From the NCBI RefSeq assembly GCF_010093345.1, contig NZ_PDWT01000005.1, forward strand, positions 124,001-188,000: a stretch of DNA of 64,000 nucleotides, in the 5' to 3' direction. A model generated the notes under the pieces. It did no database searches. It was not told where the DNA came from and was given only the letters and a program-made list of their open reading frames with translations. Positions 8,384-15,658 of the stretch are shown one piece after another; positions within the stretch are counted from its first letter, which is position 1, and each line of letters starts with the position of its first letter. This stretch comes from Pseudoxanthomonas yeongjuensis (GTDB lineage: Bacteria; Pseudomonadota; Gammaproteobacteria; Xanthomonadales; Xanthomonadaceae). The translations under genes and the position numbers were made by a program.

Positions 8384-10360
8384 ATGCAAGGTCTCAACCC
8401 TCCACAACGCGACGCGGTCAGGCACTGCGACGGCCCCCTGCTGGTCCTGGCCGGCGCCGGCAGCGGCAAGACCCGGGTCATCATCGAGAAGATCGCGCAT
8501 CTGGTGACTTCCGGGCGGATGCCGGCCAAGCGCATCGCCGCCATCACCTTCACCAACAAGGCGGCGAAGGAAATGCGCGAGCGCCTGGGCAAGCGTTTGA
8601 AGGGCGATGCGGCCGAGGGCCTGACCCTGTGCACCTTCCACGCGCTGGGCTTGAAGTTCCTGCAGATCGAGCATGCGTCGGTCGGCTTGAAGCGCGGCTT
8701 CTCGATCTTCGACGCCGACGACAGCAACGCGCAGATCAAGGACCTGATGCCGGGCGCGAAGAACGACGCGGTGGAAGCGGCGAAGAACCTGATCTCCCGC
8801 GCAAAGAACGCGGGGCTATCGCCGGAGGAAGCGCTGGCGGCTTCGAAGACAACGCGCGAACAGGAAGCAGCTAAGTTGTACGCGCGCTACCAGGCGCGGC
8901 TGTCCACGTTCAACGCGGTGGATTTCGACGACCTGATCCGCCTGCCGGTGCAGGTATTGGAGAACGACACCGAAATCGCCGCTGCCTGGCGCGAGCGCAT
9001 CGGCTACCTGCTGGTGGACGAGTGCCAGGACACCAACGACGCGCAATACCGCTTGTTGAAAGTGCTGGCCGGCCCGCGCGGCGATTTCACCTGCGTGGGC
9101 GACGACGACCAGAGCATCTATGCCTGGCGCGGCGCCAATCCCGACAATCTCCTGCAGATGGCCGCCGACTATCCGGCGTTGCAGGTGATCAAGCTGGAGC
9201 AGAACTACCGTTGCAGCAACCGCGTGCTGCGCGCGGCCAACACGCTGATCGCCAACAATCCGCACGAGCATCCGAAGAAGCTGTGGAGCGACCAGCCCGA
9301 CGGCGAACGCATCCGCGTGTGGGAATGCCGCGACAACGAGCACGAAGCGGAGAAGGTCGCCGCCGAAATATCGTTCCTGCACACCGCGCGCGATGCGCCG
9401 TGGAGCGATTTCTGCATCCTGTTCCGCGGCAACCACCAGTCGCGGCCGCTGGAGAAGGCGATGCAGCTGTTGCGCATCCCCTACCACCTGACCGGCGGCA
9501 CCGCGTTCCTGGAACGCCAGGAAGTCAAAGACGCGCTGTCGTGGCTGCGGCTGGTGGTCAATCCCGACGACGACGCGGCGTTCCTGCGCGCGGTGCAGTC
9601 GCCCAAGCGCGAGGTCGGCGCGACTTCGCTGGCCAAACTCGCCGAGATGGCCCAGCACGCGCACCTGCCGATGTCGCGTGCGGCCGAATCGATGGGCGCG
9701 TTGAAGGCGTTGACGCCGCGTGCGGCCAATGGCCTGAACGCCTTCGTCGACATCCTCCGCGACTTGCGCAACCATTCCAAGCAACTCTCGGCGGCCGACC
9801 TGGTGCGGCGCCTGAGCGAACGTTCGGGATTGCTCGCCGAACTGCGCGCGCAGTGCAAGGACGATGCTTCGTTCGCGCGCCGACGCGGCAATCTGGACGA
9901 ACTGGCCGACTGGTTCGAGGGCGCGCGCGGCGGCGGCAACGCCGGCGACCTGGCCGCGCAACTGGCGTTGCTGTCGCGCAACGACAAGGACGATGGCGGC
10001 AACCAGGTGCGGCTGATGAGCCTGCACGCGGCCAAGGGCCTGGAGTTCCGTTACGTCTTCATCGTCGGTTGCGAGGACGGCACCCTGCCGCACGAGATGA
10101 GCATCGATGAAGGCAACCTGGCCGAGGAACGCCGCCTGATGTACGTCGGCATCACCCGCGCCAAGCAGGCCCTGTACCTCAGCCACAACCGCGAGACGCG
10201 CCGCTTCGGCGACCGCATCCGCCTGAAGCCCAGCCGCTTCCTCGACGAACTGCCGCAATCGGAACTGCAGCGCGACGGCGCCGATCCGGAAGCCGATGCG
10301 GCCAACAAGAAGGAAAGGGCGAGTGCCGGACTGGCGGCGATCCAGGCGTTGTTCGATTGA
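8384..10360 (+). CDS. rep: ATP-dependent DNA helicase Rep
   Basis: A 658-residue superfamily 1A 3'-5' helicase that tracks along single-stranded DNA and helps replication forks pass protein roadblocks. Motif I is AGAGSGKT (23-30). The IAAITFTNKAAKEM segment, motif II LLVDECQDTN, motif III GDDDQSIYAWRGA, motif IV KLEQNYR, motif V LMSLHAAKGLEF and motif VI GITRAKQ are all in order. Length and sequence fit Rep (673 residues in E. coli) better than UvrD or PcrA. The start at 8384 gives MQGLNPPQRDAV, aligning with the known Rep N-terminus. A GTAG repeat follows the stop. Confidence 0.96.
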   Translation: MQGLNPPQRDAVRHCDGPLLVLAGAGSGKTRVIIEKIAHLVTSGRMPAKRIAAITFTNKAAKEMRERLGKRLKGDAAEGLTLCTFHALGLKFLQIEHASVGLKRGFSIFDADDSNAQIKDLMPGAKNDAVEAAKNLISRAKNAGLSPEEALAASKTTREQEAAKLYARYQARLSTFNAVDFDDLIRLPVQVLENDTEIAAAWRERIGYLLVDECQDTNDAQYRLLKVLAGPRGDFTCVGDDDQSIYAWRGANPDNLLQMAADYPALQVIKLEQNYRCSNRVLRAANTLIANNPHEHPKKLWSDQPDGERIRVWECRDNEHEAEKVAAEISFLHTARDAPWSDFCILFRGNHQSRPLEKAMQLLRIPYHLTGGTAFLERQEVKDALSWLRLVVNPDDDAAFLRAVQSPKREVGATSLAKLAEMAQHAHLPMSRAAESMGALKALTPRAANGLNAFVDILRDLRNHSKQLSAADLVRRLSERSGLLAELRAQCKDDASFARRRGNLDELADWFEGARGGGNAGDLAAQLALLSRNDKDDGGNQVRLMSLHAAKGLEFRYVFIVGCEDGTLPHEMSIDEGNLAEERRLMYVGITRAKQALYLSHNRETRRFGDRIRLKPSRFLDELPQSELQRDGADPEADAANKKERASAGLAAIQALFD

Positions 10361-10372
10361 ACCAACACCTCT

Positions 10373-10440
10373 GTAGAGCCGAGCTTGCTCGGCTGCTTTT
10401 TGATTGAGCACCAAGAGCAGCCGAGCAAGCTCGGCTCTAC
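10373..10440. repeat. GTAG inverted repeat, stem variant CCGAGCTTGCTCGG
   Basis: A 25-nt arm at 10373-10397 (GTAGAGCCGAGCTTGCTCGG...) is matched perfectly in reverse at 10416-10440, with an 18-nt spacer. It lies 12 bp after the rep stop codon and could act as a transcription end or RNA-stabilising hairpin. Confidence 0.9.
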
Positions 10441-10533
10441 GCCTCGAAGGAAGTCCCCTGGGGGTAAAGCCATGAGCATCCGGTCGTCGCTGCGGTACGC
10501 TGGGCACCCTCGTTGACCGATCGCGCGAATGCC

Positions 10534-10920
10534 ATGACCCGATCCAGTCCCGCCTGGTTGCTGATCGCCTTCCTCATCGCCTTCATCGGCGTGGGTTTCC
10601 GCTATTGGCAGATTCCCTACTCCGAGGTGTCGTTGCCCGGCTCGTTGTACGGCCCGGGACTGGTGGCCGTCGGCGTGGTCGCGCTGATGGCGCGCGCGTT
10701 CGGCCTGGCGCGCTTCTGGAAGGTGTGGCTGTCGATCGCCGCTTCCGTGCCGCTCGCGGTATTGGTGCGGGTTGTCGTGGAAACCAGCCGCGATCCGGCT
10801 TCGCACAACCTGTGGCCACTGGAACTCGGCATCGCCGCGGCGCTCGGGCTGGGTTGCGCGCTGGTCGGCACGCTGCTGGGCAGCCTGTTCCTGCTCCGCA
10901 GCAGCAAGCGGCCGGCCTGA
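10534..10920 (+). CDS. Small membrane protein of unknown function
   Basis: A 128-residue protein with four predicted transmembrane helices (about 8-26, 39-60, 66-87 and 98-121) and short loops, ending in LRSSKRPA. I do not recognise the family. The ATG at 10534 is chosen; an in-frame TTG seven codons earlier is possible. It stands alone between rep and a DinB-like gene. Its regular hydrophobic pattern supports a real coding frame. Confidence 0.7.
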   Translation: MTRSSPAWLLIAFLIAFIGVGFRYWQIPYSEVSLPGSLYGPGLVAVGVVALMARAFGLARFWKVWLSIAASVPLAVLVRVVVETSRDPASHNLWPLELGIAAALGLGCALVGTLLGSLFLLRSSKRPA

Positions 10921-11128
10921 GGTGTTCAAGCTCCCCCGGTGCGCGGGTGGCGCTGTACAGGATCTACGCCATGGCCAAGGGCGAAGTGGTGTCCGGGCGG
11001 GACCCGGCGCACGCACGGTGCTGCATAGCGAATCGCCACGCTGTTTCTGGTGCGTCATCATCTATGCCGGGCTGACGCCTGCCCTGGCTTTTCTTTCCTG
11101 AGCCCTCCCGCGTCCGCTACCTGCAATC

Positions 11129-11671
11129 ATGACCGAGCAATCCCACTTCGCCCTGCTGGCCGATTACAACCGGTGGATGAACCGGAAACTTTACGCCGCG
11201 GCCGCGACCCTGGACGCGGATGCGCTGGCGCAGGATCGTGGCGCATTCTTCGGCTCGATCCTGGGTACGCTCAACCACCTGGTCGTCGCCGACACGATCT
11301 GGCTCAAGCGCTTCGCCTCGCACCCGGCGCATGTGCGGACGCTTCGTGCCTTGGCGGAAGTGCCTTTACCCAACGCACTGGATGCTGTTCCGTTCCCCGA
11401 TTTCGCCGCGTTGCGGACGCACCGCGAATGGCTTGACGCACTGATCGTCGATTGGACGCGGACGGCGCCCGAAGGCGGCTGGAACCAGGTGTTGTCCTAC
11501 GGCAACACGCGCGGAGTGCCATTTCGCAAGCGCATGGATCTGCTGATGCTGCATTTCTTCAACCACCAGACCCACCACCGCGGTCAGGCGACCACCTTGC
11601 TCAGCCAGGCCGACGTGGACGTGGGCGAAACCGATTTGCGGGCGCTGCTTCCGGACGAAGCCGAGGACTGA
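11129..11671 (+). CDS. DinB family protein (four-helix metal-binding fold)
   Basis: A 180-residue protein starting MTEQSHFALLADYNRWMN, typical of DinB/DfrB-like proteins. These fold into four-helix bundles with a metal held by three histidines. Candidate ligands are the His in LGTLNHLVVAD (about residue 49) and two in FFNHQTHHRGQ (about 143-147). Members include thiol-dependent enzymes, but many are uncharacterised and no specific reaction can be assigned. It converges with yceH, 7 bp apart. Confidence 0.88.
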   Translation: MTEQSHFALLADYNRWMNRKLYAAAATLDADALAQDRGAFFGSILGTLNHLVVADTIWLKRFASHPAHVRTLRALAEVPLPNALDAVPFPDFAALRTHREWLDALIVDWTRTAPEGGWNQVLSYGNTRGVPFRKRMDLLMLHFFNHQTHHRGQATTLLSQADVDVGETDLRALLPDEAED

Positions 11672-11678
11672 ACGCGCT

Positions 11679-12356
11679 TCAGGTGTCGCGATCCGCACTC
11701 AATGCGGCAATCGCCGCGCGCAATTCCGCCACTTCGTTTTCCAGCGCCTGCACCCGCGCCTCCAAGGCGGGCGACACGGCTTCACCCGAGGACGAAGATG
11801 AGGATGCGGACGAGGCGATCCGCGCCGTGACCGCCGCCACGTCCACCGCACCGCTGAGCAGGTGCACGTAGCGGTCTTCGCGCTGGCCGGGGCCGCGCGG
11901 GATCTGCTGCACCAGCGCCGGCTGGCGCTGGATCAGGCGATCGAGATGATGGCGCACGTCCTCGGCATCGTTGAACGTGGCCAGGCGCTCGCTGCGCGCC
12001 AGCAGTTCGTGCACGGTCTGCGGGCCGCGCAGCAACAGCAGGCCGACCAGGGTGAGTTGCTGCTTCGACAGGTCCAGGGTCTTGTCGGCGCGATGCTCGT
12101 AGCGTTCGGCGCGCGAGGAGAACACCTGCCTGGCCAGGCCCTTGGCTTCCAGTTGGCGCAGCGCGTGGTTCACATCGCCCGTGTTCAGGGCCATGATCGG
12201 ATCGCGAGCGGTCTTCTGGTTGGCCGCGACCTGGGCGGCGTTGACGGTCAGCGGATAGGCGTCGGGCGTGGTCGCTTCCTTCTCGATCAGGCAACCCAGC
12301 ACGCGCGCTTCGGCGATCGTCAGCACCAGGCTCGCGGTTTCGTCGGTGTTATCCAT
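11679..12356 (-). CDS. yceH: YceH family protein (DUF480)
   Basis: A 225-residue protein matching the YceH family: two winged-helix-like domains, with [25 protein letters not shown] near the N-terminus and [26 protein letters not shown] in the second domain. The C-terminus adds a serine-rich linker ([10 protein letters not shown]) and a short coiled coil ([20 protein letters not shown]). The start is the ATG at 12354-12356. Function is not established. E. coli YceH is of similar length (about 215 residues). Confidence 0.88.
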   Translation of the reverse strand: MDNTDETASLVLTIAEARVLGCLIEKEATTPDAYPLTVNAAQVAANQKTARDPIMALNTGDVNHALRQLEAKGLARQVFSSRAERYEHRADKTLDLSKQQLTLVGLLLLRGPQTVHELLARSERLATFNDAEDVRHHLDRLIQRQPALVQQIPRGPGQREDRYVHLLSGAVDVAAVTARIASSASSSSSSGEAVSPALEARVQALENEVAELRAAIAALSADRDT

Positions 12357-12412
12357 GTGCAGGCATCCCTTGAACAGCGCGCAAGGATAGCGGAGTGCGC
12401 ACGGAAGCGGCC

Positions 12413-12542
12413 GTGGGAGCGGCGTCCCGCCGCGAGCTCCTGATCCTGTCCTTGTGGCCCGGCTTCTCGATTCAGAACAGAAACGAAAACAGGAGCAAGA
12501 ACAAAGCGAAAGCAAAGGCTCGCGGCGGGACGCCGCTCCCAC
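12413..12542. repeat. GTGG-headed inverted repeat, stem variant GGCGTCCCGCC
   Basis: The left arm starts GTGGGAGCGGCGTCCCGCCG and the right arm (12518-12542) is its reverse complement. Two further degenerate right-arm ends (GCCGCTCCCAC) follow at about 12546-12571. It fills most of the 270-bp gap between yceH and the acid phosphatase gene. Confidence 0.8.
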
Positions 12543-12629
12543 GACGCCGCTCCCACAAAAGCCGCTCCCACGTTCGGCCGTCATCCGCAGCCGGTAAACT
12601 GCGCAGGTTCCCCAGCCGAAGCCGAATCC

Positions 12630-13541
12630 ATGCGCCTGCTCGTCCTTGCCGCCTGCACCGCCCTCGCCCTGTCCGCCTGCAAGCGCACCGAAGCACCCGC
12701 GAATGCGGCGATGCCCGTCGCTGCGACGCCGTCGCAAACTCCAGCCCCGGCGGCCGCAACTTCCGCCAATCCACCCCATGACAACCTCAACGCCGTGGCC
12801 TGGGTGCAGACCTCGGTGGAATACAAGGCGCTCAGCGAGCAGACCTACCGCGCCGCCGCCGACCACCTGGACCAGGCGCTGAAGGAAAAGAACTGGGATG
12901 CGCTGGTGCCGGAGGAGCGCGGCAACGCCGCCACCGGACTGAAACCGGCAGTGGTGATGGACGTGGACGAGACCGTGCTGGACAACTCGCCTTACCAGGC
13001 GCGCCTGGTCCGCGACGGCACCGATTACGACGAGGTCAGCTGGGACCAGTGGGTGGCGGAGAAGAAAGCCAAGCCCCTGCCCGGCGTGGTCGACTTCGCC
13101 AGGGCCGCCACCGCCAAGGGCGTGACCGTGCTCTATATCTCCAATCGCGCGGTGCACCTGGAGCAAGCCACCCTGGCCAACCTCAAGGCGGTGGGCCTGC
13201 CGGTGGCCAAGGACGTATTCCTTGGCCTGGGCACGGTGGTCGAGGGCTGCGAACAGAATGGCAGCGAAAAGAATTGCCGGCGCAGGCTGGCCGGACAGAA
13301 ATACCGGGTGCTGATGCAGTTCGGCGACCAGATCGGCGATTTCGTCCAGGTCGTGGCCAATACCCGCGAGGGTCGCGACCAGTTGTATGGCGAATACCAC
13401 GACTGGTTCGGCGAGCGCTGGTGGATGCTGCCCAACCCGACCTACGGTTCGTGGGAACCGGCGTTGTTCAACAACGACTGGGCCCAGCCCAGGGAAGCTC
13501 GGCGCCAGGCCAAGCGCGAGGCGCTGGACTACGCGCCATGA
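12630..13541 (+). CDS. HAD-superfamily acid phosphatase lipoprotein, e(P4)-like
   Basis: A 303-residue lipoprotein: signal [17 protein letters not shown] with the lipobox cysteine at 17, then an Ala/Pro-rich linker. HAD motif I is [11 protein letters not shown] (about 110-120), typical of subfamily IIIB acid phosphatases such as Haemophilus P4, which dephosphorylate 5'-nucleotides and NMN at the cell envelope. Further HAD signs are YISNR (motif II) and the acidic FGDQIGDF (motif III/IV). The stop overlaps the pyrF start by 4 bp (ATGA), so the two are translationally coupled, linking nucleotide salvage with pyrimidine synthesis. Confidence 0.9.
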   Translation: MRLLVLAACTALALSACKRTEAPANAAMPVAATPSQTPAPAAATSANPPHDNLNAVAWVQTSVEYKALSEQTYRAAADHLDQALKEKNWDALVPEERGNAATGLKPAVVMDVDETVLDNSPYQARLVRDGTDYDEVSWDQWVAEKKAKPLPGVVDFARAATAKGVTVLYISNRAVHLEQATLANLKAVGLPVAKDVFLGLGTVVEGCEQNGSEKNCRRRLAGQKYRVLMQFGDQIGDFVQVVANTREGRDQLYGEYHDWFGERWWMLPNPTYGSWEPALFNNDWAQPREARRQAKREALDYAP

Positions 13542-14284
13542 GCGGGCGCGCCGCCTTGCAGTTGGGCGAACGCGAACGCCTGATCTTCGCCCTGGACGCT
13601 CCCGGCCGCGAGCAGGCGCTGGCCTGGGTGGACCGGCTGGGCGACGCGGTCGGGTTCTACAAGATCGGCATGGAGCTGCTGGCCTCGGGCGACTACTTCA
13701 CCGTGCTGGACGAACTGGCGCGCCGCGACAAGCGGATCTTCGTCGACCTGAAGTTCTTCGATATCCCGGCTACGGTGGCCGGGGTAATCCGCGGGCTGGC
13801 GCGCTGGCCGGTCAGCTTCTGCACGATCCACGGCTGGCATGCCGGGATGATGCAGGCCGCCGCCGAAGCCCGTGACGGCGCCCCCGGATCAAGTCCGGGG
13901 CAGGCTCTGCGCCTGCTGGCGGTCACCGTGCTGACTTCAATGGATGGGAACGACCTTAAACAATTAGGGATTTCCGGCGAAACGGCAGACATCGTCGTCG
14001 AAAGAGCCTGGGCCGCCAAGACGTCGGGAATCGATGGCGTGATCGCCTCGGGTCAGGAAGCCGGACTGATCCGGGCCGCCTGCGGCCCGGATTTCTCGAT
14101 CGTCTGCCCCGGCATCCGCCCCGGCGGCCCGGTCGGCGACGACCAGAAACGCACGGTGGGCGTGGCCGAGGCCTTCGCCCGTGGCGCCGATGCCATTGTG
14201 GTCGGGCGCCCGATCAGCCAGGCCGCCGATCCGCGCGCGGCCGCTGAAGCGATTCAGGTTGAAATTTCCTCTTCATTCAAATAA
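13538..14284 (+). CDS. pyrF: Orotidine 5'-phosphate decarboxylase
   Basis: A 248-residue enzyme that decarboxylates OMP to UMP, the last step of de novo pyrimidine synthesis. Catalytic residues appear in DLKFFDIP (Asp70, Lys72, Asp75). The phosphate-binding end shows CPGIRPGG and VVGRPISQA. Residues 113-125 ([13 protein letters not shown]), in the loop before strand [11 protein letters not shown], are encoded by a palindromic repeat also translated in the gene at 18287-19024. The start overlaps the phosphatase stop. The last 20 or so codons and the following DNA are unusually AT-rich. Confidence 0.96.
   Translation: MSGRAALQLGERERLIFALDAPGREQALAWVDRLGDAVGFYKIGMELLASGDYFTVLDELARRDKRIFVDLKFFDIPATVAGVIRGLARWPVSFCTIHGWHAGMMQAAAEARDGAPGSSPGQALRLLAVTVLTSMDGNDLKQLGISGETADIVVERAWAAKTSGIDGVIASGQEAGLIRAACGPDFSIVCPGIRPGGPVGDDQKRTVGVAEAFARGADAIVVGRPISQAADPRAAAEAIQVEISSSFK
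13882..13900. repeat. Palindromic repeat translated inside pyrF
   Basis: CCCCGGA, five bases, then TCCGGGG, embedded in frame in pyrF. The wider block of about 33 nt (13879-13911) matches the minus strand at 18901-18933 with about four differences. The shared reading frame gives [11 protein letters not shown]. Confidence 0.8.
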
Positions 14285-14433
14285 ATCAATAGCTTGAATC
14301 AATTTACTTGAGGTGTTGCATTAGGTTTACGTGAAGGTTAGGATGGCTGCATCCGGTTTCGGCCGGAGCTGTGCCACAACAATGTCTTCCGGCTTCGGCC
14401 GGCTTCGGGAGGCCCCAACAGGCCTCCCTTTTT
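14285..14433 (+). other. Gap with possible small structured RNA, 3' of pyrF
   Basis: After an AT-rich stretch (14285-14340) come three hairpins. The first is TCCGG/CCGGA with loop TTTCGG (14352-14367), the second is CCGG/CCGG with loop CTTCGG (14389-14402), and the third is the terminator at 14407-14433. This may simply be the 3' untranslated region of pyrF. A TTGAAT hexamer at 14295-14300 could instead start a separate RNA. There is no open frame of interest. Confidence 0.4.
14407..14433 (+). terminator. Rho-independent terminator after pyrF
   Basis: A perfect 8-bp stem GGGAGGCC/GGCCTCCC with loop CCAACA, followed immediately by TTTTT. It is well placed to end the phosphatase-pyrF transcript or the possible small RNA before it. 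Confidence 0.88.
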
Positions 14434-14445
14434 GTTGGCCCGTTT

Positions 14446-14519
14446 GTAGGAGCGGGCCTTGCCCGCGATGCTTTTCGGCCGGCTCGCAAAAACGCATCGC
14501 GGGCAAGGCCCGCTCCTAC
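14446..14519. repeat. GTAG inverted repeat, stem variant GCGGGCCTTGCCCGC
   Basis: The left arm starts GTAGGAGCGGGCCTTGCCCG and continues CGATGC; the right arm is its reverse complement, ending CTCCTAC at 14519. It sits between the pyrF terminator and the next lipoprotein gene. Confidence 0.9.
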
Positions 14520-14624
14520 ACGAGCACATTGACGCTGATCGTCCTTGCCAAGCCGTGCGCCACTTCCTTGCCCCTGCCCGGCCCATGCCGCCAAGATGCC
14601 CGGGCATCAAGGGGAATCGCCACC

Positions 14625-15521
14625 ATGCCGTTGCGGGGAATCACGACGCTGTTGTTGTGCGGATTGCTGGTCGCAGCCGGCTGCCAGCGCACGCCTGCGC
14701 CTGCAGCCGTGGCCGAAACAACCGCCAGCGAACCGGCGGCCGCGGTCCAGCGCCTGGCCCGGCACCTGCATGACAACGACCTGGTCGGTTTCGCCCGCGA
14801 CGCCATCCCGCCGGCCGAATACGCCGGCCTGGAAACCGCCTGGCGCGAAGGCCGCAGCCGCTGGCCGCTGACCGAGCTGCCGCTGGACGAGCAACTGGAG
14901 CCCCTCCTGGCCGCGCTGGCCGCGCCGGGTTCGGAGCGCAGCCTGCAGCAGGGCTTCAAGCGCAATTTCGCCAACCAGGACAAGGATCTGCGCGACGCCG
15001 CGCGCTCGCTGGGCTCGTTCGGGGTGCAATACGTGAAGCGCGAGGGCGTCTATACCGCCGAGGAGCGCGCGCACTACGCCCAGGTGATCACCGCACTCAG
15101 CGAATGGGGCGCGCAGGCGCCGCTGGGCGATCCGAAGCGCATGGCGGCGGCCATTTCGAAACTGGCGGCAGCGGCGCGCAGGACCGGGCTGACCAGCGAG
15201 CAGGTGCTGCGCGAGGCCGGCATGAGCGAAAGCCTGCGCCGGTTGGGGCCGTTCTTCGCCCAGGCCAAGGCCAGCCTGGCCAGCTACGGCCTGTCGCTGG
15301 ACCGCAGCCTCTCCGGATTGCGCACCGAATTGATCGAACAAAAGGGCGACCTGGCCCGGGTCCGCATCCACTACCCGCTGGACAAGCGCGAGATCGACAC
15401 CGTGGTCAGCTTGCGGCGCCGTGACGGGCACTGGTATCTGGTCGATCACCTGCGCCACGCCGAGCAGGCGCTGGCGATGCCGGCCGGGGAAACCCCCGAG
15501 ACGCCAGCAAAGCCCGACTGA
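14625..15521 (+). CDS. Uncharacterised lipoprotein
   Basis: A 298-residue protein with a lipoprotein signal (MPLRGITTLLLCGLLVAAGC, lipidation at Cys20) and a mostly alpha-helical body. The C-terminal segment VRIHYPLDKREIDTVVSLRRRDGHWYLVDH looks like a small beta sheet. The start at 14625 follows aaggggaatc. I do not recognise a named family. It lies just before plsB on the same strand but is separated from it by a repeat, so an operon is uncertain. Probably anchored in the outer or inner membrane, facing the periplasm. Confidence 0.75.
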   Translation: MPLRGITTLLLCGLLVAAGCQRTPAPAAVAETTASEPAAAVQRLARHLHDNDLVGFARDAIPPAEYAGLETAWREGRSRWPLTELPLDEQLEPLLAALAAPGSERSLQQGFKRNFANQDKDLRDAARSLGSFGVQYVKREGVYTAEERAHYAQVITALSEWGAQAPLGDPKRMAAAISKLAAAARRTGLTSEQVLREAGMSESLRRLGPFFAQAKASLASYGLSLDRSLSGLRTELIEQKGDLARVRIHYPLDKREIDTVVSLRRRDGHWYLVDHLRHAEQALAMPAGETPETPAKPD

Positions 15522-15528
15522 GCGGCGC

Positions 15529-15602
15529 GTAGGGGCGCCCCTTGGGCGCGATGCCCTTCGACCAGCTCGTTCAAGGGCATCGCGGGCAAGGCCCGCTCCT
15601 AC
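15529..15602. repeat. Chimeric GTAG inverted repeat
   Basis: The outer ends match the GTAG family (GTAGGGGCG... and ...CGCTCCTAC), but the two arms carry different stems. The left arm has GGGCGCCCCTTGGGCGCG, and the right arm has GCGGGCAAGGCCCGC. Each arm can fold alone, but the two are only partly complementary. Confidence 0.8.
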
Positions 15603-15658
15603 GCCGCTCCACGATGCCGCGGGTCGCGTTCGCAAGCCGCTGGGCCATAATGTCGCCG

